A DNA stretch of 64,000 nucleotides from UBA1672 sp963977495 (GCA_963977495.1 CAXBOT010000002.1:202700-266699); one strand, 5' to 3'; counted from the stretch's first letter, positions 43,083 through 51,700 are shown. The notes: generated by a model from the sequence alone, not told the origin. Program-made: numbers and translations.

Positions 43083-44006
43083 TTAAACAGCTTCTTTGAA
43101 GATTTGCTCTTTTTTGGTTGTGTTTGCGCTTTCATTGACGGCGTATTCTATAATCGCGCCGGCAACATCAACACCGGAGACATCTTCCAGTCCCCATTGA
43201 CCGCCAAAGTTCGGTGACACATTGATTTCGATAACCAATGGCCCTTTGTTTGAGCGGATCAAATCAACACCTGCAACATTTATGCCGATGGCTTGTGTTG
43301 CTTTGAGTGCAATTTCTTGCTCCAGCGCTGTTAATTTAACTGATTCACTGATGCCGCCCAATGCAATATTGGCGCGGAAATCACCATCATTTGACTTACG
43401 CTGCATGGCTGCAACGATTTTGCCGCCAATGACGAAGGCACGAACGTCTGTGCCTGCAGATTCTTCGATGAATTCCTGCACGATCAAAGGTGTTGAAAGC
43501 TGCTTGAATGTTTTAAGCAGGTTGACCGCATGTTTCATATCATCAGCAAGGAAAACGCCAACGCCTTCTGTACCCTCAACCAGTTTGATAATAAGCGGTA
43601 CGCCGCCAACTGTTTTAATGATGTTGTCGAAATCTTCTTTTGAATGTGCGAAACCTGTTGTTGGAAACGGTACGTTTTCCTTTAAGAGGCGTTGAACGCA
43701 GCGCAATTTATTCCGTCCCAGTTCCAGCGCGCGCGCTGTATCGGAAGAAAAAATATGCATAGACTGAAACTGTCTGAGGATAGTCAGGCCATATTCTGTA
43801 TGGGGTGTGTCAATCCGTGGAATAATAAGGTCAATCTCTTGGCTGATTGGCTGGCCCTTATAATAGACTTCAGGGGCGTTCAGGCAGACGGTCAAGCTAC
43901 AGTGCATAAGGTGCAAAAGCCGCATGTCGTGGCCGCGCTCTTTGCCTGCTTCTAATAGACGGTTATCTTCTTCTTCGTTTCCAGTTGTTAGAATACCAAT
44001 TCTCAT
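43083..44006 (-). CDS. RimK-type ATP-grasp glutamate ligase, copy 2
   Basis: A 307-residue paralogue of the downstream rimK, sharing the same ATP-grasp motifs (LVEGTEGVGVFLADDMKHA identical) and N-terminus MRIGILTTGNEEEDNRLLEA. The metal-site region differs: VIEINVSPNFGGQWGLEDVSG carries four extra residues (GQWG-like insertion) where copy 1 reads NVAPGFTGLEEVTG. This may change the acceptor or its chain length. Start ATG at 44006 gives MRIG; an ATG three codons earlier is less likely. First gene of the pair, behind a strong promoter at 44125-44153. Confidence 0.85.
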   Translation of the reverse strand: MRIGILTTGNEEEDNRLLEAGKERGHDMRLLHLMHCSLTVCLNAPEVYYKGQPISQEIDLIIPRIDTPHTEYGLTILRQFQSMHIFSSDTARALELGRNKLRCVQRLLKENVPFPTTGFAHSKEDFDNIIKTVGGVPLIIKLVEGTEGVGVFLADDMKHAVNLLKTFKQLSTPLIVQEFIEESAGTDVRAFVIGGKIVAAMQRKSNDGDFRANIALGGISESVKLTALEQEIALKATQAIGINVAGVDLIRSNKGPLVIEINVSPNFGGQWGLEDVSGVDVAGAIIEYAVNESANTTKKEQIFKEAV

Positions 44007-44124
44007 ATCGTTCACCCTTCTCTTATTTTACATAACTTTTTTAAGTTTCCAGAAAACTTGCCCCGTTCACTTTGTGAGTAGGGCGGAAGCCGTCGATTTG
44101 TGCGATTTCCTGAAACTTTGCAGG

Positions 44125-44153
44125 ATTATACCGATTTTATGCTGTTTATGCAA
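44125..44153 (-). promoter_or_regulatory. sigma70 promoter of the rimK pair
   Basis: Minus strand TTGCAT (44148-44153), 17 bases, perfect TATAAT (44125-44130). Start near 44118, leaving a leader of about 110 bases with an AAGTTT/AAACTT hairpin. The rest of the 296-base gap (44007-44302) also holds TTGTCA-N17-TTTTAT (44168-44196) on the plus strand for the amidotransferase gene. Confidence 0.7.
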
Positions 44154-44302
44154 ATGTCGGGCATAATTTGTCAAATGGCCTGTGCGCAAGTTTTATCACT
44201 GTCATTGCAGTTTTAGCTTGAGTACAGCGCCGTTTTTTGTAATTACTTTAATCGTTTAAAGAATTTAAACTTGTGTTTTAAGGTTATAGAAAGTGAATGA
44301 TT

Positions 44303-45145
44303 ATGTGTCGTTGGATTGCGTATAGCGGACAACCTATTTTTATCGAACAGCTTATGACTTTGCCGGAACATTCTCTGGTAGAGCAAAGCCTTCATACTGA
44401 AATGAATTTCCGTTCAGACGGCAGTTTGATGAGTACAAATGGCGATGGATTTGGTATTGGTTGGTATTCAGAGCGCCCCGAACCCGGCTTATTTAAAGAC
44501 TCAAGACCCGCTTGGAGTAACCAAAACCTAAGAGAGCTATGCAGACAGATTCGCTCCCGTATATTTTTTGCCCATGTGCGCGCAACAACCACAGGGGCTG
44601 TACAGCAGAGCAATTGCCACCCCTTTAAGTACAAAAATTGGTTGTTCCAGCATAATGGTGATGTGACGGGGTTTGACATTATTCGCCGTGAATTACAGAT
44701 GGATATTGCACCGGAACTCTATTCCGAGCTTAAGGGCACGACCGACAGCGAAACATTCTTTCTCTTGGCGTTAACATATGGTTTGCAAACAGACCCTAAA
44801 GCGGGGCTTAGGAAAATGGTTGATCGTGTTGAGAAGGCGTTAAGCGATAATGGTATGAGCGACGGGCATTTGAATTTATCCTGCGCCATCAGTGACGGCC
44901 AGAAAATCTACACCTTGCGCTATGCTCATAATGTAAAAAGTAAGACACAGTTTTATTCGGCGGAATCTGGTTGGATCGACGAGGTCAGCGGCGCAGTTGA
45001 AGGGGCGAGCTATTTCCCCGAGGAAAATATCATCGCCGTTTCCGAGCCATTGGATGATTATGATAATAAATGGATTGAAATACCGGATAATTCCTTCGCG
45101 ACAATCTTTCACAGTGATGTCACAATCGAAACATTCAAAGAATAA
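44303..45145 (+). CDS. class II glutamine amidotransferase (YafJ/EgtC-like)
   Basis: A 280-residue Ntn hydrolase. The start is set at 44303 so that Cys2 (MCRWIAYSGQPIFIEQLM) is the N-terminal nucleophile after Met removal. Motifs NGDGFGIGWYSE, FFAHVRATTTGAVQQSNCHPF, LFQHNGDV and TTDSETFFLL are the glutamine-binding and oxyanion residues. No synthetase domain is attached, as in the YafJ and EgtC groups; without egtB/D or other genes nearby the substrate cannot be assigned. It is 55 bases before mtnB. Confidence 0.85.
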   Translation: MCRWIAYSGQPIFIEQLMTLPEHSLVEQSLHTEMNFRSDGSLMSTNGDGFGIGWYSERPEPGLFKDSRPAWSNQNLRELCRQIRSRIFFAHVRATTTGAVQQSNCHPFKYKNWLFQHNGDVTGFDIIRRELQMDIAPELYSELKGTTDSETFFLLALTYGLQTDPKAGLRKMVDRVEKALSDNGMSDGHLNLSCAISDGQKIYTLRYAHNVKSKTQFYSAESGWIDEVSGAVEGASYFPEENIIAVSEPLDDYDNKWIEIPDNSFATIFHSDVTIETFKE

Positions 45146-45199
45146 TTTTCTTTGCCAATAGCATTTGATTAAGCCGTAGCCTTTGATTATAACAAGGTT

Positions 45200-45868
45200 A
45201 TGACGATTGTTTTTGAACATGCAGTGCAGGCCATTATTGATGCGGGAAACCGTCTTGATCGTTTGCAACTTGCCCCCGCGACCAGTGGCAATTACTCGGT
45301 GCGCGTTGGTGATAATGAAATGGCCATTACAGTATCGGGTGCGCATAAGGGTCAATTAAAGCCAAGCGATATTATGCGCGCAGATTTAAACGGTAATGCG
45401 CTGGAGGATAAAAAGCCATCGGCGGAAACCTTGCTCCACTGTCTGATTTATCGTCTATATCCCGATGTGAACGCTATTTTGCACACCCATTCCATGCCTT
45501 GTACGGTGCTGACGCGGCGTATGGCGGGGGGTGATGCCCTGGTTTTGGCGGGGTATGAAATGCTCAAGGCCTATTGGGGGATTGAGACGCATGATACATC
45601 GGTGGCTTTGCCAGTCTTTGAAAATTCACAAGACATGACCGCGCTCAGCGCGCAAGTCGAGCCGGTTTTAAAGGCCGCGCCGAAGACACCTGCATTTTTA
45701 ATCCGTTGCCATGGTATGTATGGCTGGGGGCGTGATATGGCCGAGGCCGCGCGCGTGATCGAAGCGACAGAAATGCTGCTTTCATGTGAAATGCATGATA
45801 AACTTATATCTATACAAGAAGGACAAAAAGATGAGCCGATTGACGCTATATCCGGACACGCAGCCTGA
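45200..45868 (+). CDS. mtnB: methylthioribulose-1-phosphate dehydratase
   Basis: Zinc class II aldolase-like enzyme dehydrating methylthioribulose-1-phosphate in methionine salvage. The 222-residue protein has the fold signatures ATSGNYSVR, HKGQLKPSDIM, PSAETLLHCLIYR and the zinc HTHSMP, plus IRCHGMYGWG. First of the mtnB-mtnD-mtnC-mtnA operon; its end overlaps mtnD by 38 bases. Complete. Confidence 0.93.
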   Translation: MTIVFEHAVQAIIDAGNRLDRLQLAPATSGNYSVRVGDNEMAITVSGAHKGQLKPSDIMRADLNGNALEDKKPSAETLLHCLIYRLYPDVNAILHTHSMPCTVLTRRMAGGDALVLAGYEMLKAYWGIETHDTSVALPVFENSQDMTALSAQVEPVLKAAPKTPAFLIRCHGMYGWGRDMAEAARVIEATEMLLSCEMHDKLISIQEGQKDEPIDAISGHAA

Positions 45869-46394
45869 GAACATTATTCTTGATACGCAAGACGGTCAGA
45901 TCATCAGTGAAGAACTGGGTAAAATCGGTGTGCGCTTTGAGCGTTGGGAAACGCAAGCACCCTTGCCCGAAGATGCCGATGATGACGCCGTGATGGAGGC
46001 CTATGCTGCAGATATTAAACGCTTGAAGGATGAAAACGGCTATCAATCAGTTGATATTATTCGCTTGTCGTCTGATCATCCCCAAAAAGATGAGCTGCGC
46101 AATAAATTTTTGAGTGAGCACACACATAGCGAAGATGAAGTGCGCTTTTTCGTGGAGGGCGCAGGCGTGTTCTATCTGCGGATGGATGAAAAAGTTTATA
46201 TGACGTTGTGTGAACGCGGCGATTTGATCAGTGTGCCCACAGGCACAAAACACTGGTTTGATATGGGTCCGCAGCCGCATTTAACATGTATCAGACTATT
46301 TACCTCAAAAGAGGGCTGGGTGGCGGATTTCACAGGCGACGAGATTGCCGAGCAATTCCCGAAATTTGATCATAAAGAAGAAAAGGCGGCCTAA
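45831..46394 (+). CDS. mtnD: acireductone dioxygenase
   Basis: Oxidises 1,2-dihydroxy-5-methylthiopentene to ketomethylthiobutyrate (Fe form) in methionine salvage. The 187-residue cupin carries the metal motif HTHSEDEVRFFVEG (His, His, Glu) and the later His in GTKHWFDMG. Start at 45831 follows AAGGAC by seven bases; the start lies inside mtnB, a 38-base overlap. Fe or Ni form cannot be decided from sequence. Confidence 0.93.
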   Translation: MSRLTLYPDTQPENIILDTQDGQIISEELGKIGVRFERWETQAPLPEDADDDAVMEAYAADIKRLKDENGYQSVDIIRLSSDHPQKDELRNKFLSEHTHSEDEVRFFVEGAGVFYLRMDEKVYMTLCERGDLISVPTGTKHWFDMGPQPHLTCIRLFTSKEGWVADFTGDEIAEQFPKFDHKEEKAA

Positions 46395-46397
46395 ACG

Positions 46398-47093
46398 ATG
46401 ATGCAGGAAATTAAAGCGATCGTAACGGATATCGAAGGTACAACAAGTGCGTTGTCTTTTGTGAAAGACACGCTGTTCCCCTATGCCTATAACCATTTGC
46501 CGGACTATGTTTGGGATAATGAAAAAGAGATTGCCGATATTCTCGATGCTGTGCGTGAGGAAGAGCGCAACCAAGATTTAAACATTGAAGAGGTGATCGA
46601 GGTTTTGTTGCGCTATATTGATGAGGATCAAAAGGTGACGCCGCTGAAAACTCTGCAAGGTATGGTTTGGGAGGCTGGCTATCAATCAGGCGAGTTGGTG
46701 GGACATATTTATGATGATGCATTACACGCCTTAAAGCGGTGGAAAGATCAGCGCATCGATCTGTATGTGTATTCTTCCGGCTCTGTTCCGGCGCAAAAAT
46801 TGTTGTTTTCCCATACGAAAGATGGCGATCTGACACCGTTATTCTCAGGTTATTATGATACGAATATCGGCGGTAAAAAATTGCCTGAAAGCTATGAGAA
46901 GATCGCCGAAGATATTGGTTTCCCGACCAGCGAGATTTTGTTCCTGTCCGATTGTATCGATGAAATTTCCGCAGCATCAGCCGCGGGCATGAATGTGATC
47001 ATTCTTGATCGAGATTCTGGAATGTCCGATAAATATGGTCATCGCATCGTTCAGAATTTTGACGACATCCTACCCGAAGTGGTTAAAGCTTAG
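46398..47093 (+). CDS. mtnC: enolase-phosphatase (2,3-diketo-5-methylthiopentyl-1-phosphate)
   Basis: HAD-superfamily bifunctional enolase/phosphatase, 231 residues. Motif I is VTDIEGTTSALSFV with catalytic Asp, motif II YVYSSGS, motif III GGKKLPESYEK and motif IV ILFLSDCIDEI. It starts three bases after mtnD. It acts between the MtnB and MtnD products. Confidence 0.93.
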   Translation: MMQEIKAIVTDIEGTTSALSFVKDTLFPYAYNHLPDYVWDNEKEIADILDAVREEERNQDLNIEEVIEVLLRYIDEDQKVTPLKTLQGMVWEAGYQSGELVGHIYDDALHALKRWKDQRIDLYVYSSGSVPAQKLLFSHTKDGDLTPLFSGYYDTNIGGKKLPESYEKIAEDIGFPTSEILFLSDCIDEISAASAAGMNVIILDRDSGMSDKYGHRIVQNFDDILPEVVKA

Positions 47094-47127
47094 AGGCAAC
47101 ACTCCTTATCTAAATGACAGGTGTAAA

Positions 47128-48219
47128 ATGAAAATCAACAATGTGCATTATCGTTCGATAGAATTGAATGAAGATGGTTGGTCGGTGCGTATATTTGACC
47201 AGCGCAAATTACCATGGGCGCTTGTGCCTGTTCATTTGACGGAGATGGAGCAAGCCGCGCGTGCGATTGCCGAAATGTGGACACGCGGCGCGCCGTTATT
47301 GGCGGCGACGGGTGCGTATGGCCTTTGTCTGGCGCTGCGCCGTGATGCCTCCGATGATAATTTGGCGGCCGCCTATAAAACATTGCTTGCCACGCGCCCG
47401 ACAGCGGTGAATTTGCGCTGGGTGCTCGATGAAATGGTTGAAGCCGTAACTCCCTATCAGGGGGAAGAGCGCGTTGCTGCGGCCTATAAGCGCGCTGGTG
47501 AAATCTGTGATGAAGACGTCGAAATCAATCGTAAGATCGGTTTGAGTGGCTTGCCATTGCTCAAGAAAATGTCAGAAGTCAAGGGCGGTGATACGCTGCA
47601 TATTCTTACCCACTGTAATGCGGGGTGGTTGGCGACGGTTGATTACGGCACGATCAGCTCACCGATCTATATGGCGCATGATGCGGGCATTGATCTGCAT
47701 GTCTGGGTCGATGAAACACGCCCGCGCAATCAAGGGGCGTTGTTGACGGCCTATGAATTGCAACAACATGGCGTGCCGCATACGGTGATTGCCGATAATG
47801 CAGGCGGTCATTTGATGCAAAAAGGGCAGGTGGATTTATGCTTGGTCGGTACGGATCGTGTGACTCGTAACGGCGATGTGTGCAATAAAATCGGAACATA
47901 TCTGAAGGCCTTGGCGGCGAAGGATAATGATGTGCCTTTTTATATCGCTCTGCCATATCCCACGATTGATTACACAATGGAAAGCGGTGATCTGATTCCC
48001 ATTGAGCAACGCGATTCGCGTGAGGTCACCCATATGACAGGTCTAAAAGATGACGGCACAATCGAAGAATTTCAAATAACGCTCTCTGATGGTGCAAATC
48101 CGGCGTTTGACATTACGCCAGCGCGCTTGGTTAGCGGATATATCACCGAACGCGGCATTTTAAAGAAAGTTTGCGACGGCGAGAGCAATGAGCCTGTTTT
48201 TATGAAGGATGCGGCATAA
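47128..48219 (+). CDS. mtnA: methylthioribose-1-phosphate isomerase
   Basis: Converts methylthioribose-1-phosphate to methylthioribulose-1-phosphate, the step before MtnB. The 363-residue protein has the family signatures MWTRGAPLLAATGAYG, LTHCNAGWLAT with the catalytic Cys, VWVDETRPRNQGA, and LVGTDRVTRNGDVCNKIGT with the catalytic Asp. The ATG at 47128 gives the normal N-terminus (MKINNVHYRSIEL). It comes last in the operon. Neither mtnP nor mtnK is beside it, so methylthioadenosine cleavage must be encoded elsewhere. Confidence 0.95.
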   Translation: MKINNVHYRSIELNEDGWSVRIFDQRKLPWALVPVHLTEMEQAARAIAEMWTRGAPLLAATGAYGLCLALRRDASDDNLAAAYKTLLATRPTAVNLRWVLDEMVEAVTPYQGEERVAAAYKRAGEICDEDVEINRKIGLSGLPLLKKMSEVKGGDTLHILTHCNAGWLATVDYGTISSPIYMAHDAGIDLHVWVDETRPRNQGALLTAYELQQHGVPHTVIADNAGGHLMQKGQVDLCLVGTDRVTRNGDVCNKIGTYLKALAAKDNDVPFYIALPYPTIDYTMESGDLIPIEQRDSREVTHMTGLKDDGTIEEFQITLSDGANPAFDITPARLVSGYITERGILKKVCDGESNEPVFMKDAA

Positions 48220-48307
48220 AGGCGATTTTATACGAATTTGTTTGCGTTGTTTGACGTTTAGCATGTAAAATAGGCATAACTAATAAAAATGTAGGTGGTA
48301 GTAAGAT

Positions 48308-49033
48308 ATGGCAATTGGAAATAATTTTGTAGATAACAATCCAGACGACCTCAATAGTGCAGCAGAGCGCGAACAGTATTTCGGCGACATGCTGACTGAC
48401 CCTGATCTCACCAAGTATGATGTGGATGTGATTTCCATGCGCTTGGGCGATACTGGTAATGAGGCAGCGTTGAGCTCTTTGGATAATGCAGCAGATGTAT
48501 CGGGCGGTCAGCTTGGTAAGATGAACACGCTTGAGCGTGATGTCGATCAGTCAAATCTACGAGTGCAGGGTAGTTTAAGTAAAAACCTGAGTGATGGTGA
48601 GCAGGTTAACCATGAGAAAATGGAACATAGTGGTTATCCGGTTGTGCAGGGCGCAGATGACATGAATCCCGCCATCGCGGCGATGTATATGGCATTGAAT
48701 ATGTTTGGTATATCACGCGGACAGTTGACTGAAGCATTGGCGGCAAATGGGCCGGATGATGATCGCGCGACATTATCGTCTTTTTATGAAATGGCCGAGG
48801 AAGCGAATCTCGGTAAATTGATGGACTATATTCAAGATACAGATGGTTTTGCGGCACATTTTCAGGTTGAGGCCGGTATGAAAGATGTTGCACCTGTCGT
48901 TGGCACTGAGCCTGAACCGACTGCTACAACAGCCGAAACCGAATTGGCTCTGGCACAGCAGCTCGAACAGCAAGCTGAAATGTCCGGTATGGGCGCACCG
49001 AGTGCTCCAACCGCACCAAGCGGTCCGCGATAA
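48308..49033 (+). CDS. acidic hypothetical protein
   Basis: A 241-residue acidic, soluble, low-complexity-tailed protein that I do not recognise. The N-terminal part is rich in Asn/Asp (NNFVDNNPDDLNSAAEREQYF). A helix-like middle has MNPAIAAMYMALNMFGISRGQLTEALAANG. The C-terminal tail is Glu/Ala/Gln then Pro/Ala-rich (PSAPTAPSGPR). A weak AGGTGG ribosome site precedes the ATG. Isolated between mtnA and the terminator at 49059. It takes the place where secE-nusG usually sits before rplK. Confidence 0.55.
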   Translation: MAIGNNFVDNNPDDLNSAAEREQYFGDMLTDPDLTKYDVDVISMRLGDTGNEAALSSLDNAADVSGGQLGKMNTLERDVDQSNLRVQGSLSKNLSDGEQVNHEKMEHSGYPVVQGADDMNPAIAAMYMALNMFGISRGQLTEALAANGPDDDRATLSSFYEMAEEANLGKLMDYIQDTDGFAAHFQVEAGMKDVAPVVGTEPEPTATTAETELALAQQLEQQAEMSGMGAPSAPTAPSGPR

Positions 49034-49058
49034 TCTGATTTTAGATATATTCCGAACG

Positions 49059-49089
49059 AGCCTGTTTTTATTGAAAGCAGGCTTTTTCT
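49059..49089 (+). terminator. intrinsic terminator
   Basis: AGCCTG (49059-49064) and CAGGCT (49078-49083) with a 13-base A/T loop, then TTTTCTTTT. It separates the hypothetical gene from the ribosomal cluster. Confidence 0.75.
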
Positions 49090-49166
49090 TTTGCCGCTAA
49101 TGATGGAGTTGGCTCTCTTTGAAAAGGGGCTGTATTATCAGTACTACAGCGCGTATTAAATTTTCC

Positions 49167-49195
49167 TTGATTTATAATCTGTCTTTGTCTATTGT
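49167..49195 (+). promoter_or_regulatory. predicted rplK promoter
   Basis: TTGATT (49167-49172), 17 bases, TATTGT (49190-49195), giving a leader of about 90 bases to the rplK ATG. Moderate match only. Confidence 0.45.
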
Positions 49196-49289
49196 CCCCG
49201 CTAATTAGCCGTGGGAGGTTATCTTACAGTAAGACCATCGTAAGAACCGCACCACGAACTCCAACGCTATTGCAAAAGGAGACAAGACA

Positions 49290-49718
49290 ATGGCAAAGAA
49301 AAAAGCAGGCTCGATCAGTCTGACAATTATCGGTGGCGCAGCCAATCCGTCCCCACCCGTTGGTCCGGCTTTGGGTCAACATGGTGTAAACATCATGGAA
49401 TTCTGTAAGGCATTTAACGCCAAAACAGAAGACAGCAAGGGCATTCCTATTCCGGTTATTATTACCGTTTATGAAGACCGTTCATTCGACTTTATTACAA
49501 AAACACCACCTGCGAGCTACTTCTTGAAGCAAGCTGCTAAGGTGAAAAGTGGTGCGAAAACACCGAGCCGTGAAACAGTCGGTCAGGTGCGTCGTTCACA
49601 AGTTAAAGAGATTGCTGAGAAGAAAATGCCCGATTTGAATGCAAATGATATCGAAGCAGCAATGAAAATTATCGAAGGCTCGGCCCGTTCTATGGGTATC
49701 GAAGTCGTGGAGGGTTAA
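49290..49718 (+). CDS. rplK: 50S ribosomal protein L11
   Basis: Stalk-base protein, binds 23S rRNA helices 43/44 and takes part in EF-G and stringent-factor function. The 142-residue protein shows ANPSPPVGPALGQHGVNIMEFCKAFN, FDFITKTPPASYFLKQAAKV and the C-terminal GSARSMGIEVV. Starts after AAAAGGAG; the next gene rplA follows in three bases. Confidence 0.98.
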   Translation: MAKKKAGSISLTIIGGAANPSPPVGPALGQHGVNIMEFCKAFNAKTEDSKGIPIPVIITVYEDRSFDFITKTPPASYFLKQAAKVKSGAKTPSRETVGQVRRSQVKEIAEKKMPDLNANDIEAAMKIIEGSARSMGIEVVEG

Positions 49719-49721
49719 ATC

Positions 49722-50420
49722 ATGGCAAAAAGTAAAAAATCAAAAGCATTTGCAGAAAAAATAGACCGCGAACAGTTTTATGCTCTGGGCGATGCAATTG
49801 CACTTCTTAAAGATTGTGCGAAAGAACGTAAGTTCGATGAGACAATCGAAATTGCAATGAATCTTGGTATTGATCCAAAGCATGCTGATCAACAAGTGCG
49901 TGGCATGGTTAGTCTTCCAAATGGTACAGGCGCGACAGTGCGCGTTGCTGTTTTTGCGAAGGATGACAAAGCCGAGGAAGCCAAAAAAGCCGGTGCTGAC
50001 ATTGTTGGTGCGGAAGATCTCGTTGAGAAAATCCAAGGCGGCGAAATCGATTTTGATCGTTGTATCGCAACGCCGGATATGATGGCTTTGGTTGGTCGTG
50101 TTGCCAAAGTTTTGGGTCCAAAAGGTCTTATGCCTAACCCGAAGCTTGGTACTGTGACACCGAATGTTGAGCAAGCTGTTAAGGATGCTAAGGGCGGTGC
50201 TCTTGAATTCCGCGCTGAAAAGGCCGGTATTGTTCAGGCGCGCGTTGGTAAGGCTTCTTTTGATGATAAGAAGCTTGTTGAGAACGTTGCGGCTTTCGTA
50301 GAAGCGATCAAACGGGCGAAACCTGCGGGTTCAAAGGGGACTTATATTGAAAAGTTGTCTTTGACATCGACAATGGGTCCCGGGTTGAAAATTTCTTTAG
50401 AGAGTGTTGAAGCAGCTTAG
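49722..50420 (+). CDS. rplA: 50S ribosomal protein L1
   Basis: Binds 23S rRNA at the L1 stalk and in many bacteria represses its own L11-L1 mRNA. The 232-residue protein has SLPNGTGATVRVAVF, GPKGLMPNPKLGTVT and FRAEKAGIVQARVGKASF. Ends the first half of the cluster; a 264-base gap with the L10 leader follows. Confidence 0.98.
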   Translation: MAKSKKSKAFAEKIDREQFYALGDAIALLKDCAKERKFDETIEIAMNLGIDPKHADQQVRGMVSLPNGTGATVRVAVFAKDDKAEEAKKAGADIVGAEDLVEKIQGGEIDFDRCIATPDMMALVGRVAKVLGPKGLMPNPKLGTVTPNVEQAVKDAKGGALEFRAEKAGIVQARVGKASFDDKKLVENVAAFVEAIKRAKPAGSKGTYIEKLSLTSTMGPGLKISLESVEAA

Positions 50421-50433
50421 TTCTAAAATAATT

Positions 50434-50462
50434 CTTGACGAGCCGACTCTTAGTCTGTAAAA
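50434..50462 (+). promoter_or_regulatory. candidate internal promoter upstream of the L10 leader
   Basis: TTGACG (50434-50439), 17 bases, TAAAAG (50457-50462), inside an ACGAGCC/GGCTCGT inverted repeat (50437-50443 and 50465-50471). The same bases can form a hairpin that would partly end the rplK-rplA transcript, though without a T-run. Confidence 0.4.
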
Positions 50463-50480
50463 GCTGGCTCGTTAGTTAAA

Positions 50481-50600
50481 TACCTCGTCGAAGACTGCAG
50501 GAACTTAATTGAGAAGTTTAAAAACCTGTACAGATTAGGAAGATGCAAAAAAGATCGCGCGAATGTTACGCGTTAATCTATCTTTCAAATTTTTGTTTTT
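50481..50600 (+). ncRNA. ribosomal L10 leader (autoregulatory mRNA element)
   Basis: The stretch CGAAGACTGCAGG (50488-50500), its partner CCTGTACAG (50524-50532) and the following GGAAGATGC fit the L10 leader, bound by the L10-L12 complex to repress rplJ-rplL. A CGCG/CGCG hairpin follows near 50557. Ends are approximate; the rest to 50684 is the mRNA leader with AGGAGT before rplJ. Confidence 0.7.
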
Positions 50601-50684
50601 GATGAGTGGCTTGTTTTCGTAAGAGAATGTAAAGCCATTTTTTATTGAGATTTTGATGTTAACAGATTTGTAGGAGTAAGACCC

Positions 50685-51203
50685 ATGGGCATGAGCCGGG
50701 CGCAAAAGAAACAGGAAATACAAGAGCTGAGCGATCGCTTTTCTAGTGACGAACTGGTTGTTGTGACACATTACTCAGGTTTGAGTGTTGCTGAAATGTC
50801 AGACTTACGCTCAAAGCTTCGTGAAGAGGGCGCGTCTTTCAAAGTGACGAAGAACGCTTTGGCAAAGATTGCAATTAAAGGCACTCAGTTTGAGGCTTTG
50901 GACGATATGTTTGCAGGCCCGACGGGCGTAGCATCTTCACAAGATTCAGTGGCGGCTGCAAAGGCGGCGTATAATTTCGCAAAAGGTAATGACAAGCTTG
51001 TTATTATCGGCGGCGCACTCGGCTCCATGGTTTTGGATGCTGCGGGTGTTGAAGCGATTGCGAAGTTGCCATCTTTGGACGAAATTCGTTCCAAGCTTAT
51101 TGGTTTGTTACAAGCTCCGGCGACGAAGCTTGCGATCATTCTGCAAACGCCAGCGCGCGATCTTGTGGGTGTAACAAAGGCCTATGGCGAAAAAGATTTG
51201 TAA
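50685..51203 (+). CDS. rplJ: 50S ribosomal protein L10
   Basis: Anchors L7/L12 dimers on the ribosome and binds the L10 leader. 172 residues: KKQEIQELSDRFSSDELVVVTHYSGLSVAEMSDLRSKLREEGASFKVTKNALAKIA, then GPTGVASS and the C-terminal helix IGLLQAPATKLAIILQTPA that holds L7/L12 dimers. AGGAGT lies seven bases before the ATG at 50685. Operon with rplL 50 bases on. Confidence 0.98.
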   Translation: MGMSRAQKKQEIQELSDRFSSDELVVVTHYSGLSVAEMSDLRSKLREEGASFKVTKNALAKIAIKGTQFEALDDMFAGPTGVASSQDSVAAAKAAYNFAKGNDKLVIIGGALGSMVLDAAGVEAIAKLPSLDEIRSKLIGLLQAPATKLAIILQTPARDLVGVTKAYGEKDL

Positions 51204-51253
51204 GATTTTTAAACAGCGAAAATTATTTATAGTTAAAAAAAGGAGAAAATATT

Positions 51254-51622
51254 ATGGCTGCTAATTTGGAAAAACTTGTTGAACAACTCTCAGAATTGAG
51301 CGTTTTGGAAGCTGCAGAGCTTTCAAAGCTTCTTGAAGAGAAATGGGGCGTAACTGCCGCTGCTGCTGCTGCACCTGTTGCTGCTGTTGCTGCTGAAGCT
51401 GCTGAAGAGAAGACTGACTTTGATGTTATTCTTGAAGCTGCTGGCGGAAACAAAATCGCCGTGATTAAAGAAGTTCGTGCGATTACAGGCCTTGGCTTGA
51501 AAGAAGCAAAAGACCTTGTTGAAGCTGGTGGTAAAGCCGTTAAAGAAGGCGCACAAAAAGCAGAAGCAGAAGAAATCAAAGCTAAGCTTGAAGCTGCTGG
51601 CGCGACCGTCGCTCTTAAGTAA
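51254..51622 (+). CDS. rplL: 50S ribosomal protein L7/L12
   Basis: Stalk protein that recruits translation GTPases. 122 residues: N-terminal dimerisation helices (LEKLVEQLSELSVLEAAELSKLLEEKWG), an Ala-rich hinge (about 35-55), then the factor-binding domain EKTDFDVILEAAGGNKIAVIKEVRAITGLGLKEAKDLVE. Strong ribosome site AAAGGAG. Confidence 0.98.
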   Translation: MAANLEKLVEQLSELSVLEAAELSKLLEEKWGVTAAAAAAPVAAVAAEAAEEKTDFDVILEAAGGNKIAVIKEVRAITGLGLKEAKDLVEAGGKAVKEGAQKAEAEEIKAKLEAAGATVALK

Positions 51623-51640
51623 TTCAAATATACTACATTC

Positions 51641-51680
51641 AGCATTTCCCGCTTTTCGTAATGCGGGGGATGCTTTTCGC
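51641..51680 (+). terminator. attenuator hairpin between rplL and rpoB
   Basis: AGCATTTCCCGC (51641-51652) pairs with GCGGGGGATGCT (51663-51674) with a 10-base loop and a short TTTC tail. The short T-run fits partial termination, cutting RNA-polymerase transcripts relative to ribosomal protein transcripts as in E. coli. Confidence 0.6.
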
Positions 51681-51700
51681 TTATGGGAACAACATTAAGG

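Noticed and set aside
46411..46977. Minus-strand 188-codon frame inside mtnC
   Set aside because: Shadow of a conserved gene in a tight operon.
49090..49289. tRNA gene upstream of rplK, as in many bacteria
   Set aside because: No cloverleaf, T-arm TTCGA or anticodon stem could be found.
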